Shown here piece by piece: positions 8,222 through 19,165 of a stretch of 64,000 nt of DNA (position 1 is its first letter; each line of letters starts with the position of its first letter). A model generated the notes under the pieces. It ran no database searches, had not been told where the DNA came from, and worked only from the letters and a program-made list of their open reading frames with translations. The position numbers were made by a program, and so were the translations under genes. Location of the stretch: NCBI RefSeq assembly GCF_003584135.1, contig NZ_QXFI01000036.1, positions 248,001 through 312,000 of the forward strand, given 5' to 3'. This stretch comes from Flagellimonas pelagia. GTDB lineage: Bacteria > Bacteroidota > Bacteroidia > Flavobacteriales > Flavobacteriaceae.

Positions 8222-9049
8222 TTATTTGGAAATGGTGTATGCGCTCAATTCATCTTGAATTTTCTCGGCAAGTTTATCGGCATCATCCTTAAACTTTGAC
8301 TCGGGAAAATATTTCATCAAATTGTTGTAGGAACCCATGGCATCTTGCAAACGTTCCTGCTTTTTATCGAAGGTACTGTAAAAGGCCAAGTTGGCCGCCG
8401 CCTCAATGCGGTAATACAAGGCCTCTTCCCTATAGATGGAACCGGGATTATCTGACACGAAATTGTCGAAGGCCTTAATGGCCGAAACCAATCTAGGTAA
8501 ATCCCAAGCTCCAATTTTATTGTACTGTTTGGCAATCTCCAACTGTTTTTTCTCCTTCTTCGTGGTCAATTCCTTGGCCATGGTATTGGCTTCGTCAAAA
8601 TACTCTGATTCCGGGTAATTATTGATGAAGGTCTGGAGTTTGGCCAAGGCCTTATCCGTATCCGTTTGGTCCAAAGAATAACGAGGGGAAAGCATGTAAT
8701 AGCTCTTCGCGCCAAAAAAAGTAGCTTCTTGGATCTTGTCGCTCCTTGGGTAGGATTTCACAAAACGTTCAAACTGATAGCCAGATAGGTAGTAGTCCTC
8801 TGTCTTGAAATAAGAATCGGCAAAGAAGAACATCACCCGCTCACCTTGGGGCTTGCCCACATATTTTGGCGCAATCTGTTCGAACAAACGAACTGCTCTT
8901 TTATAATCGCCTTCATTGTACAACTTCTCGGCCATATCGTACTTGGGTCCAACATCGGTGTTCTTGAGCACCTTTTGGTACTCGCTACAGGATGCAAGGA
9001 GAATGGCTGCGAAGCAAAGAAGGAGTATTGACCTCATTTTCAAAAACAT
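8222..9049 (-). CDS. bamD: Outer membrane protein assembly factor BamD (lipoprotein)
   Basis: TPR-type lipoprotein of the BAM complex that inserts beta-barrel proteins into the outer membrane. The 275-residue protein has a lipoprotein signal with lipobox LLASC (Cys21 from the ATG at 9049), then tetratricopeptide-like helices (AEKLYNEGDYKRAVRLFEQ; SGYQFERFVKSYPRSDKIQ; LQTFINNYPESEYFDEAN). An alternative ATG at 9037 would give a shorter signal peptide. A perfect TAATTTTG -7 element ends four bases before the ATG at 9049, so the mRNA may be leaderless. First gene of the bamD-rpoZ-coaBC-DUF4835 operon. Confidence 0.92.
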   Translation of the reverse strand: MFLKMRSILLLCFAAILLASCSEYQKVLKNTDVGPKYDMAEKLYNEGDYKRAVRLFEQIAPKYVGKPQGERVMFFFADSYFKTEDYYLSGYQFERFVKSYPRSDKIQEATFFGAKSYYMLSPRYSLDQTDTDKALAKLQTFINNYPESEYFDEANTMAKELTTKKEKKQLEIAKQYNKIGAWDLPRLVSAIKAFDNFVSDNPGSIYREEALYYRIEAAANLAFYSTFDKKQERLQDAMGSYNNLMKYFPESKFKDDADKLAEKIQDELSAYTISK

Positions 9050-9053
9050 TTTG

Positions 9054-9061
9054 CAAAATTA
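9054..9061 (-). promoter_or_regulatory. -7 element TAATTTTG before bamD
   Basis: Exact Bacteroidota -7 consensus on the minus strand with a 4-nt gap to the ATG at 9049, the same unusually tight spacing seen at several other unit starts in this window. Confidence 0.5.
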
Positions 9062-9118
9062 GTGATAATGAACGGATTTAAAAAAAGAATTTACCGCCCC
9101 CAAATGTAACGGGCAAAA

Positions 9119-9131
9119 TGTGGTTTCCACA
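9119..9131 (-). terminator. Weak hairpin after dapA
   Basis: A five-base stem TGTGG / CCACA with a 3-nt loop, followed on the minus strand by TTTTG, 27 nt after the dapA stop. Short, so only a possible terminator. Confidence 0.3.
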
Positions 9132-9157
9132 AGGTTTTGGGCAACTTTTAACGAATT

Positions 9158-10051
9158 TTAAACATGTGCAGTATCCAAAGACTTCAAGAATGAACCGATT
9201 TTGTTCTTCAACGGAGTGCTCGCTTCTACCAAAGGCAAGCGAACTCTGGGGCCGGCCAAGCCCAAATTTTCAAAAACACTTTTGATTCCCGCAGGGTTCC
9301 CTTCCTCAAAAATAAGGTTCATGATCGGTGACAGGCCATGATGTATCTTGTAGGCTTCTTCGGAATCTCCTTCAAGCCCTAAATGGATCATCTTGGAGAT
9401 TTGGGAAGGCAGTCCTTGCCCCAAAACAGAGATGACCCCTGCCCCACCAGCCAAAACGGTCGGCAATGCAGTGATGTCATCACCAGAGATGACCATAAAA
9501 TGCTCCGGTTTGTTCTTGATGATCTTATCGATTTGAACCATATCCCCACAAGCCTCTTTGATGGCCACAATATTGGGAACCTCTTTGGCCAGTCTTAAGG
9601 TCGTTTCGGCCAACATGTTGCTTCCTGTCCTTGAGGGCACATTATATAAAATAATGGGTTTTGGCGATGCTTCTGCCAGAGCCTTGAAGTGACGGAAGAT
9701 ACCCTCCTGGGTCGGCTTGTTGTAATAGGGAGATACAGAAAGTACCGCTTCGAACTCGCTTAGGTCCGTGGTCTTCAATTCATCCACAAGGGCCATGGTG
9801 TTGTTACCACCAATACCCAACACGAGCGGTAACCGGCCTGCATTGGCACGTATCACTACCTCTACCACCAATTGTTTTTCGGTCTTGGACAAAGTTGCAG
9901 ATTCTGCCGTAGTGCCCAGCACCACCAAATAATCCACACCACCTTGAACACAATGCTCCACAATGCGTTCCAGTGCAACCACATCTACAGAAAGGTCGTC
10001 CTTGAAAGGGGTGACCAAAGCAACTCCCGTACCTAACAATTGTTCCATCAT
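9158..10051 (-). CDS. dapA: 4-hydroxy-tetrahydrodipicolinate synthase
   Basis: Condenses pyruvate with aspartate semialdehyde, the first committed step towards diaminopimelate and lysine. The TIM-barrel protein (297 residues) has the Schiff-base lysine in [10 protein letters not shown] (Lys165), the catalytic tyrosine in [11 protein letters not shown] (Tyr136) and the threonine pair GTTAES (47-48), all in canonical places. The start overlaps the DUF6913 stop (ATGATGG), so it is coupled to that gene. dapF, a later step, is at 25.4-26.2 kb. Confidence 0.95.
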   Translation of the reverse strand: MMEQLLGTGVALVTPFKDDLSVDVVALERIVEHCVQGGVDYLVVLGTTAESATLSKTEKQLVVEVVIRANAGRLPLVLGIGGNNTMALVDELKTTDLSEFEAVLSVSPYYNKPTQEGIFRHFKALAEASPKPIILYNVPSRTGSNMLAETTLRLAKEVPNIVAIKEACGDMVQIDKIIKNKPEHFMVISGDDITALPTVLAGGAGVISVLGQGLPSQISKMIHLGLEGDSEEAYKIHHGLSPIMNLIFEEGNPAGIKSVFENLGLAGPRVRLPLVEASTPLKNKIGSFLKSLDTAHV

Positions 10052-10593
10052 ATTTCGTTTAATACCTTCAAATATTTTTTCAATTCACTCTTGAAGAGTT
10101 TAAAATCCTTCAAGGGTGTGTTCAGGATCAAATCGTTTACCTTGGAATCCTGGGAACCCAGTCCTACTTTTAGCCTTGCCGGCGTCTTCACGGACAGTAG
10201 CTTCATCATCAGATTGTCCTCATCATAATAATTGATAAGCATATCGTACTCCCTGCCCAAAAATTCCAGAGCATATCCATTTTCAATCTGGCCCTTCCAT
10301 CCTAGGTCCCTGTCGGAGAACATTTGGATGGCATACGGGGAGTTTTTGTCGTACTCCCGTTTGTAGCCAATGATTTTTATGGCATTCGGACGTAAAGAAA
10401 ACTCCTCTATCAATTCATAAAAGGCCTCCGCATTGGCGAAATGATCCACGTCGACAATACAGCCCATGCTTGTAATCCCTTTTTCACGGGCCAAGGGCAA
10501 AGAAGGCTTTTCCATTTCCTCCTTTAAATATTTAAGCCCCGATTTAACCTTAAATTTGTCTTGGAGTCCCTTTATAAACATATTTTTGTGCAT
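10048..10593 (-). CDS. DUF6913 family protein
   Basis: A 181-residue soluble protein (from the ATG at 10593, [11 protein letters not shown]) of a family found in Flavobacteriia and of unknown function; I recognise it as DUF6913 from its overall pattern ([49 protein letters not shown]). No catalytic motif is apparent. It overlaps dapA, the usual partner in related genomes as I recall, hinting at a link to cell-wall or lysine precursor supply, but this is only association. The longer open frame upstream runs across the divergent promoter and is not used. A second ATG lies at 10581. Confidence 0.75.
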   Translation of the reverse strand: MHKNMFIKGLQDKFKVKSGLKYLKEEMEKPSLPLAREKGITSMGCIVDVDHFANAEAFYELIEEFSLRPNAIKIIGYKREYDKNSPYAIQMFSDRDLGWKGQIENGYALEFLGREYDMLINYYDEDNLMMKLLSVKTPARLKVGLGSQDSKVNDLILNTPLKDFKLFKSELKKYLKVLNEI

Positions 10594-10598
10594 TTTTA

Positions 10599-10606
10599 CA
10601 AAGGTA
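10599..10606 (-). promoter_or_regulatory. -7 element TACCTTTG before the DUF6913-dapA operon
   Basis: Exact TAnnTTTG match on the minus strand, five bases from the ATG at 10593, with a TTG 23 nt further upstream. A second match, TATCTTTG, covers 10637-10630. Both lie in the roughly 50-nt gap to the divergent nucleotidase gene. Confidence 0.5.
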
Positions 10607-10642
10607 ATTAATCTACCAAGACGACTTAACAAAGATACGTAC

Positions 10643-11413
10643 GTGAATGATTTAAAATTCAAACAATTTGTTACAATTGTAACTTTTTGTTTTTTGGCGG
10701 CCTGCAAAAATGATACGGGCAAACTCAGTGAAATTCATGGGGAGCAACTGCCGATAAATGCCTCGATCGAGGAAACCGATTCTATTTCCAGCTTTGTTGA
10801 ACCCTATCGCAACCGGATAAACCAAGTGTTGGATAGCACATTGGCCTATGCCCCAAAATCCTTGTTGTTGGATGATGGAAAACGCAATACTTCCATGGGG
10901 AATTTAATGGCCGATATTGTTTTCTCCGAAACGGCGCCCATTTTTAAATCAAGGACAGGAAAGGACCTGGATTTTGTAGTATTGAATTATGGGGGGGTTC
11001 GTTCCATTATTTCCGCAGGGAATGTTACCGCACGCAACGCTTATGAGGTCATGCCGTTCGAGAACTATATTGAAGTGGTGGAACTCAATGGTTCCGCCGT
11101 AAGAAAATTGATCAATTTTCTGGCCAAGGCCTCTCGTAGGCATCCCATTTCGGGCATCCAGATCATAACGGACAAAGATCAGTCCCTAGAATCCGTGAAC
11201 ATTCAGGGCAAGCCTTTTGATGAAAATCGAAATTATTACGTGGCCACTTCCGATTATTTGGTGCAGGGCGGAGCCAGTATCGGTTTTTTTGATGATATAG
11301 TTTCCGTGACCGATACGGATTACCTGCTTCGCAATGCCATCATCGATTATTTTAAGAAAGTGGACACCGTACAAGCTGTGGTCGACGACCGCTTTATACA
11401 ATTGGATAAATGA
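10643..11413 (+). CDS. 5'-nucleotidase C-terminal domain lipoprotein
   Basis: Encodes only the C-terminal, substrate-binding domain of a UshA-type 5'-nucleotidase, as a separate 256-residue lipoprotein: signal peptide with lipobox FLAAC (Cys21), then VLNYGGVRS and YEVMPFENYIEVVELNGSAV, both typical of the family. I start it at the GTG at 10643; upstream in-frame ATG codons would run through the divergent DUF6913 gene and bury the signal peptide. Its stop overlaps the start of the next gene, which carries the catalytic half (ATGA), so the two chains are made together and presumably act together in the periplasm or on the outer membrane. Confidence 0.85.
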   Translation: MNDLKFKQFVTIVTFCFLAACKNDTGKLSEIHGEQLPINASIEETDSISSFVEPYRNRINQVLDSTLAYAPKSLLLDDGKRNTSMGNLMADIVFSETAPIFKSRTGKDLDFVVLNYGGVRSIISAGNVTARNAYEVMPFENYIEVVELNGSAVRKLINFLAKASRRHPISGIQIITDKDQSLESVNIQGKPFDENRNYYVATSDYLVQGGASIGFFDDIVSVTDTDYLLRNAIIDYFKKVDTVQAVVDDRFIQLDK

Positions 11414-12321
11414 AAAGAAGGGACTTTATCACCAACTCAGCAGCCGCTTCTGCCTTAATAGGCATGGGAGGATTCAGTTTGAATTCCTGCTCCAATCTGG
11501 GCAAAAAACATATAACCATTTTGCATACCAACGATGTGCACAGCCATATTGACCCATTTCCAAAAAACCATTCCAGTTATCCAGATATGGGAGGCGTGGC
11601 CCGAAGGGCAACATTGGTACAGCAAATCCGAAATGAAAACCCGAACACGCTCCTTTTTGATGCTGGAGATATTTTTCAGGGCACCCCCTACTTCAATTTT
11701 TATGGAGGTGAATTGGAATTCAAATTGATGAGCAAGTTGAAATATGACGCCTCTACCATTGGCAATCATGATTTTGACAATGGAATAGATGGCCTTTTGG
11801 CGCAAATGCCCTATGCCACTTTTGAAATGATCTCTGCCAATTACGATTTTTCCAACACGGTAATGGACGGCTATGTAAAGCCGTACAAGACCTATATGGT
11901 CGATGGTGTGAAGATTGGTGTATATGGACTTGGTATTGAACTGGACGGATTGGTGACCAAGAAATTGTACAAAGAGACCCAGTATCTCAATCCGTATGAG
12001 ATTGCTTTGGACATGGAACGAAAATTAAAGGAAGATGAACAATGTGACCTGGTCATCTGTCTTTCCCATTTGGGTTATGATTATGAAAATCCTGAAAGAC
12101 CTATGGACACCCAATTGGCACAACGTACCTACCACACCAACTTGATCATTGGGGGCCACACCCATACCTTTTTGGACAAGCCGGATGTGCGTACCAACAA
12201 GAACGGGGATTCCGTACTCGTAAACCAGGTAGGTTGCTACGGGATTAACTTGGGCCGTATAGACTTTTATTTTGATGCGGATAAAAAGACATCCGCCCAA
12301 GGTGTAAGCATCACGGTGTAA
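11410..12321 (+). CDS. 5'-nucleotidase metallophosphatase domain protein
   Basis: The catalytic half of a UshA-like nucleotidase (303 residues). It starts MKRRDFITNSAAASAL, a twin-arginine signal with a possible lipobox cysteine at residue 27, and has the dinuclear-metal phosphoesterase motifs in order: HTNDVHSH, DAGDIFQGT, GNHDFDNG and GGHTHTF. The usual C-terminal domain is absent and is supplied by the preceding gene, which overlaps it by 4 nt. The Tat signal suggests export of a folded, metal-loaded enzyme, while the partner has a Sec-type lipoprotein signal. Confidence 0.88.
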   Translation: MKRRDFITNSAAASALIGMGGFSLNSCSNLGKKHITILHTNDVHSHIDPFPKNHSSYPDMGGVARRATLVQQIRNENPNTLLFDAGDIFQGTPYFNFYGGELEFKLMSKLKYDASTIGNHDFDNGIDGLLAQMPYATFEMISANYDFSNTVMDGYVKPYKTYMVDGVKIGVYGLGIELDGLVTKKLYKETQYLNPYEIALDMERKLKEDEQCDLVICLSHLGYDYENPERPMDTQLAQRTYHTNLIIGGHTHTFLDKPDVRTNKNGDSVLVNQVGCYGINLGRIDFYFDADKKTSAQGVSITV

Positions 12322-12324
12322 GAA

Positions 12325-14621
<2,297 letters not shown>

Positions 14622-15203
14622 TTATGTCTGTTCTTTTTTTATCCATTTTGGTGTATGTATGGGTTGATAGGACCTCATTTGATCCAAAAGTCCGGTATAG
14701 GAGTCATCCACCAAGAGCATGTTGCGGTTTTCTGGCCTGAGCAGTCCTTTTGACACCATAGTGTCCAAAAAGGCCAGCAATTCATCAAAAAAACCATTCA
14801 CGTTCAAAATTCCCATAGGCTGTTGGTGCAGTCCAAGTTGACTCCAGGTAACCACTTCGAACAATTCTTCCAAAGTGCCAAATCCACCTGGCAAGGCAAT
14901 GATACCATCCGAAAGTTCGTGCATTTTCATTTTTCGCTCATGCATATTGTCCACTATGATCAACTCCGTGATCCCTTCGTGAAAAATCTCCTTGGATTTC
15001 AGAAAATCGGGAATTACCCCAATAACCTTACCGTCAAAATCCAATGCCCCATTGGCCACCTGACCCATGAGTCCAACTTTGGCTCCGCCATATACCAAGG
15101 TCAAGTTTTGTTGCGCCAAGTTTTTGCCCAATTCATAGGCCATGGAAACAATATGACTGTCATTACCCTCGCTACTACCACAAAAAACCGAGATACTCTT
15201 CAT
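14622..15203 (-). CDS. LOG family protein (cytokinin riboside 5'-monophosphate phosphoribohydrolase-like)
   Basis: A 193-residue Rossmann-fold protein with the family hallmark PGGFGTLEE (residues 105-113) and the conserved arginine in MHERKM just before it. LOG proteins hydrolyse the N-glycosidic bond of nucleoside 5'-monophosphates such as AMP or cytokinin nucleotides; the bacterial substrate here is not known. The gene abuts prmC and ligA with 0-3 nt spacing, all on one transcript. Confidence 0.88.
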   Translation of the reverse strand: MKSISVFCGSSEGNDSHIVSMAYELGKNLAQQNLTLVYGGAKVGLMGQVANGALDFDGKVIGVIPDFLKSKEIFHEGITELIIVDNMHERKMKMHELSDGIIALPGGFGTLEELFEVVTWSQLGLHQQPMGILNVNGFFDELLAFLDTMVSKGLLRPENRNMLLVDDSYTGLLDQMRSYQPIHTPKWIKKEQT

Positions 15204-16139
15204 TCAAATACGTTTACCTTTTAACATCCTATCGTTGCCGAAAATGTCCTTGCGCAGTTCAATTTCCGAAAAATTATGGGCTTTCAAAACACTCTTGGTC
15301 TCTTCACCCAAATATTGGTTGATTTCGAAATACAGACTTCCCTTCTTTAACAAATGTCTTTTGGAAAATTGGACGATGGCCCTATAGAAGACCAACGCAT
15401 CATCATCTGGGACGAAAAGGGCCAGATTTGGTTCGTATTCCTTTACGTTTTTATTCATTTTCGATTTTTCCAAATCCCTGACATAGGGCGGGTTGGAAAC
15501 GATGATGTCAAATTGTTGTTCAAGATCAAGTCCGGGATCCAAAATACTTTGATGAAGGAATTCAATGTCAACCTGATTGGTTTTTGCATTTTCTTGGGCC
15601 ACTTTTAAGGCTTCTTCGGATACATCCAAAGCATACACTTTCGCATTTGGAAGTTGTTTGGCCAAGGCAATGGCAATACAGCCGCTTCCGGTTCCGATAT
15701 CCAAGATGGTTAAGGGTGAAGGGCGAAGGTTCGAGTTCTCCCCTTTTTCGTCATCTGATTTCCTATCTCTGACATCTGATATCAGTTCTCTGATTTCTGA
15801 CCTCTTATTATTCGCATCCTCCAAAACCCATTGCACCAGTTCCTCAGTTTCAGGTCTTGGAATCAACACATTTTCGTTCACCTTGAGTTCCAAATCCATA
15901 AAATGGGCAACACCTAAAATATATTGAAGAGGTCTCTCCTTTTTTAATTGGGCCAGGGCCTCGAACAGCGGTTGCTCCTCCTCCTTGGTCAAAACGATGT
16001 TGGGTTTAATGGCCAGAATGAACCGTTCCATTTTCAGGTAATGCTCAATACAGCTATAAAAGAAGGAATCGATTTCTTCCTTTGGATAGATCTTTCCCAA
16101 ATCATTGTGGAATATGTTTTTGATATCCCGTAGCAGCAT
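15204..16139 (-). CDS. prmC: Peptide chain release factor N5-glutamine methyltransferase, with insertion
   Basis: Methylates the glutamine of the GGQ motif in release factors. The 311-residue protein has the N-terminal helical domain, the SAM motif ILDIGTGSGCIAIALAK and the catalytic NPPY in VSNPPYVRD. It is about 30 residues longer than usual: a charged, low-complexity segment (about residues 110-141) separates the two domains and is encoded by repeat-like DNA. I use the ATG at 16139, which forms a TGATG overlap with the preceding GNAT stop, rather than the GTG one codon earlier. Confidence 0.92.
   Translation of the reverse strand: MLLRDIKNIFHNDLGKIYPKEEIDSFFYSCIEHYLKMERFILAIKPNIVLTKEEEQPLFEALAQLKKERPLQYILGVAHFMDLELKVNENVLIPRPETEELVQWVLEDANNKRSEIRELISDVRDRKSDDEKGENSNLRPSPLTILDIGTGSGCIAIALAKQLPNAKVYALDVSEEALKVAQENAKTNQVDIEFLHQSILDPGLDLEQQFDIIVSNPPYVRDLEKSKMNKNVKEYEPNLALFVPDDDALVFYRAIVQFSKRHLLKKGSLYFEINQYLGEETKSVLKAHNFSEIELRKDIFGNDRMLKGKRI
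15717..15812 (-). repeat. In-frame degenerate repeat within prmC
   Basis: About 96 bases whose minus strand repeats variants of TCAGAAAT / TCAGAGA / TCAGATG, followed by a CTTCGCCCTTCACCCTT stretch. Such runs are usually intergenic in flavobacteria; here it is read in frame between the two domains of PrmC. Confidence 0.6.
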
Positions 16140-16624
16140 CACAGCTCTTTAAGCATCCACACAGGGCAGGAATAATGCCCTGTGTTTCCCAAAGGGGCAT
16201 CGATATAATCGAAACCGTTCTTCTTGTAGAGTTTTTGGGCCGCTTCCATATAGGGCATGGTTTCTAAATAACACTGTTCAAAACCAAATTCCTTGGCTTT
16301 CTCCAAACAAATGGAGATCATCTTTGCCCCTATCCCCTTGCCTCTGGCTTCTTCCAAAAAATACATCTTTTGGAGTTCACATACATTGCCGTCATAATTT
16401 TGAAGTTGGCCCACTCCCGCACATCCAATAATCCTGCCTTCATGCTCCACAACAAAATACGCTGCCCGTGGCACATCGTAAGTCGTATACATGTCGTCCA
16501 AAGCCTTATCCGCATAAGCGGTACCCACTTTGGGCACCCCCATATCCTCAAAAACCTTGCGTATTACTTTGGCCACTTGTTCATTGTCTTCGGACCTAAT
16601 TTCCCGAATCGTTGCATTTCCCAT
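16139..16624 (-). CDS. GNAT family N-acetyltransferase
   Basis: A 161-residue acetyltransferase with the acetyl-CoA binding motif LEEARGKGIGAKMIS and a typical following strand-helix (FGFEQCYLETMPYMEAAQKLY). The substrate is unknown. It is the first gene of the GNAT-prmC-LOG-ligA operon and overlaps prmC by one base. Only 29 nt separate it from the divergent ribD. Confidence 0.85.
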   Translation of the reverse strand: MGNATIREIRSEDNEQVAKVIRKVFEDMGVPKVGTAYADKALDDMYTTYDVPRAAYFVVEHEGRIIGCAGVGQLQNYDGNVCELQKMYFLEEARGKGIGAKMISICLEKAKEFGFEQCYLETMPYMEAAQKLYKKNGFDYIDAPLGNTGHYSCPVWMLKEL

Positions 16625-16641
16625 AATGCCGTTTAATATGC

Positions 16642-16649
16642 TATTTTTG
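16642..16649 (+). promoter_or_regulatory. -7 element TATTTTTG before ribD
   Basis: Exact TAnnTTTG match, ending four bases before the ribD GTG start, which would make the ribD mRNA leaderless. No TTG at the ideal -33 spacing. Confidence 0.45.
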
Positions 16650-16653
16650 CTGG

Positions 16654-17706
16654 GTGAATATACACCAAAAATATATCCTTCGTTGTATAGAACTGGCCAA
16701 AAAGGGACTTGGGACCACAGCTCCGAATCCCATGGTGGGGTGTGTCATTGTACATGATGAAGAAATCATCGCCGAAGGATTTACCAGTCCATACGGCGGA
16801 CCACATGCCGAGGTGAATGCCATCAACTCCGTGAAGGACAAAAGCTTGTTGAGAGATGCCACGCTCTACGTAACCTTGGAGCCTTGTTCCCATTACGGAA
16901 AAACGCCCCCTTGTGCCGATTTGATTGCAAGCCATCAAATTCCAAATGTATATATAGGTATTCAAGATCCCAATGATAAGGTAGCCGGAATGGGCATCAA
17001 AAAACTGGAAGATGCCGGCTGTAAGGTCACCGTTGGCATTCTTGAAGCCGAATGTAGGGAACACCACAAACGATTTTTGACGTATCAGGAAAAGAAAAGA
17101 CCCTACATCATATTAAAATGGGCCGAAACCCAAGATGGCTTTATGGCCCCTGACAAAACACAAAGAAATTCCAACCCGGAACCTTATTGGATCACCAATG
17201 CATATTCCAGGCAGCTGGTGCATCAATGGCGCAGTGAGGAACAAGCGATTTTGGTTGGAACGAATACGGTTTTGGAAGATAATCCCGAACTGAACACTAG
17301 GGATTGGGCAGGAAAAAATCCTATCAGAGTAATCATAGATAAAGACTTAAGAATCGGCACCGATTTTCATGTTTTGGACAAATTCATAAAGACTATGGTA
17401 TTGACCCAGGAAAAGGATACATCAAAATATATAGATGGAATCGATTACGAAACAATGGATTATTCCAGACCCATCGCTTCCCAAATCTGTAACAGCTTAC
17501 ACAAACATTCCATTACCAGTATCATTGTAGAAGGTGGTGCCAAGACCCTTCAATCTTTTTTGGATGAGGGACTTTGGGATGAAGCAAGGGTATTTGTTGG
17601 TCCCCCTCGTTTTGCAAGCGGTATTCCTGCTCCAAAATTCAAAGGAACCTTGAAAAGCACCCAAAACATATTGTCAGACCTATTATCCATCTACACCCAT
17701 GATTAA
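16654..17706 (+). CDS. ribD: Bifunctional riboflavin deaminase/reductase
   Basis: Second and third steps of riboflavin synthesis: deamination and reduction of the pyrimidine intermediate. The 350-residue protein has the zinc deaminase motif HAEV (His51-Glu53) with cysteines 78 and 87 in PCSHYGKTPPC, then the reductase domain (IILKWAETQDGFMA; IIVEGGAKTLQSFLDEGLW). The start is GTG at 16654; the resulting MNIHQKYILRCIELAKKGLG is the normal family N-terminus, so GTG is well supported. It overlaps the next gene by 8 nt and heads a four-gene plus-strand operon. Confidence 0.95.
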   Translation: MNIHQKYILRCIELAKKGLGTTAPNPMVGCVIVHDEEIIAEGFTSPYGGPHAEVNAINSVKDKSLLRDATLYVTLEPCSHYGKTPPCADLIASHQIPNVYIGIQDPNDKVAGMGIKKLEDAGCKVTVGILEAECREHHKRFLTYQEKKRPYIILKWAETQDGFMAPDKTQRNSNPEPYWITNAYSRQLVHQWRSEEQAILVGTNTVLEDNPELNTRDWAGKNPIRVIIDKDLRIGTDFHVLDKFIKTMVLTQEKDTSKYIDGIDYETMDYSRPIASQICNSLHKHSITSIIVEGGAKTLQSFLDEGLWDEARVFVGPPRFASGIPAPKFKGTLKSTQNILSDLLSIYTHD

Positions 17707-18301
17707 GAACATTATCCTTGATTTTGGCGATGTGCTCATCAACCTTGATAAACCTGCCACGGCCCGAGCCATGTTGCCCTATGGGTTTTCTGGTATCACT
17801 CCTCCATTGGACCAATTGTTCAAGGATTATGAAAAGGGCTTGTTGGCATCTTCCGAGTTTTTGGATGAGGTTTCTTTCCATTTTCCAGATGCCAACCGAG
17901 AATATTTGATTCAAGCCTGGAATGCCATCCTTTTGGATTTTCCCGAAGAACGTTTACAGTTCTTGGAGCGTCTTTCCTCGGGAAATCAGTATAAACTTTT
18001 CCTGTTGAGCAATACCAATGACTTACATATGGAAAGTGTACGGCAACAAATTGGCATGGAACGCTACAACCGTTTCAAAAACTCCTTTGATGTTTTTTAC
18101 CTGTCGTACGAAATGGGCATGCGAAAACCGGATGAAGAGATTTTTCAATTTGTATTGGACCAAAACCATTTGATGGCCGAAGAAACCTTCTTTGTGGACG
18201 ATGTTAGTGAAAACACGGATGCAGCAGCCCGTTTGGGCATCCATGTGTGGAACCTGCATGTAGGCCAAGAAGATATCACCCAACTTAAATCACGCTTATA
18301 A
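17699..18301 (+). CDS. HAD family phosphatase
   Basis: A 200-residue haloacid dehalogenase-like hydrolase. Motif I is LDFGDVL (Asp8 nucleophile, Asp11), motif II LLSNTN, motif III RKPDEEIF and motif IV FVDDVSENTDAA. Its place directly after ribD makes it a candidate for the dephosphorylation step between RibD and RibE products, which HAD enzymes perform in other bacteria; this is inference from context. Overlaps ribD by 8 nt and abuts the transporter gene. Confidence 0.85.
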   Translation: MIKNIILDFGDVLINLDKPATARAMLPYGFSGITPPLDQLFKDYEKGLLASSEFLDEVSFHFPDANREYLIQAWNAILLDFPEERLQFLERLSSGNQYKLFLLSNTNDLHMESVRQQIGMERYNRFKNSFDVFYLSYEMGMRKPDEEIFQFVLDQNHLMAEETFFVDDVSENTDAAARLGIHVWNLHVGQEDITQLKSRL

Positions 18302-19165
18302 ATGTTAGATCTGGCCCTGAGTATCCTGAGTTCCACTTGGATTTTTGTGGTTTTCAAATTGTATGATGTATATAAGGTACAGACGTTGGTCGCCATCATC
18401 ATTAACTATATCACGGCCTGTTTGACAGGATTTTTTCTTTATCAAGGACCCGTTGCCATGGGTGAAATCATGAGCACCTCCTGGGTTTGGGGACCCTTTG
18501 CCATGGGTATCCTTTTTATCACCATTTTTAACCTGATGGCAAAAACAGCACAAACTTCCGGGGTGTCCGTAGCATCCGTGGCCACTAAAATGTCGTTGGT
18601 CATTCCCGTCATCATAGGGCTCATTTTTTATGGAGAGCATCTGACCTTCCTTCAAGCGATAGGTATACTGTTGGCGTTGGCGGCAGTTTATTTTGCCTCA
18701 TTAAAGGAAAAGGGCATCACCATCAACCGAAAAGATTTGATTTTGCCCTTATTGGTGTTTTTGGGCTCTGGGGCCATCGATGCCAGTATCAAATATTTTG
18801 AGGAAAAACACCTGACCGACCAAGAAATACCTATTTTCTCCTCCATGGTGTTCGGTTGTGCGGCTCTATCGGGTCTTATATATATAGGTGTAGGGTCCAA
18901 AAAACAAACCCTAAAAATCAATTTTAAAAATGTGATGGGTGGTATTGCCTTAGGGATTCCGAATTATTTTTCGATATATTTTCTCATAAGGGCCTTGCGC
19001 AACAATACTTGGAGCAGTGCCGCGGTATTCACGTTGAACAATGTGGCCATCGTTATGCTTTCTACCCTTTTGGGCATTTTGCTGTTCAAGGAGCGGTTGA
19101 GCATCAAAAATTGGGGCGGGGTGGTATTGGCCATTATCAGTATTGTATTGGTAGCTTTGTTCTGA
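18302..19165 (+). CDS. EamA/DMT family transporter
   Basis: A 287-residue inner-membrane protein with about ten membrane segments in two EamA-like halves, ending in WGGVVLAIISIVLVALF. The substrate is unknown. It sits between a riboflavin-pathway operon start and yigZ with no spacing on either side (ATG right after the HAD stop; TGATG overlap with yigZ), so it is cotranscribed with them. Confidence 0.85.
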   Translation: MLDLALSILSSTWIFVVFKLYDVYKVQTLVAIIINYITACLTGFFLYQGPVAMGEIMSTSWVWGPFAMGILFITIFNLMAKTAQTSGVSVASVATKMSLVIPVIIGLIFYGEHLTFLQAIGILLALAAVYFASLKEKGITINRKDLILPLLVFLGSGAIDASIKYFEEKHLTDQEIPIFSSMVFGCAALSGLIYIGVGSKKQTLKINFKNVMGGIALGIPNYFSIYFLIRALRNNTWSSAAVFTLNNVAIVMLSTLLGILLFKERLSIKNWGGVVLAIISIVLVALF

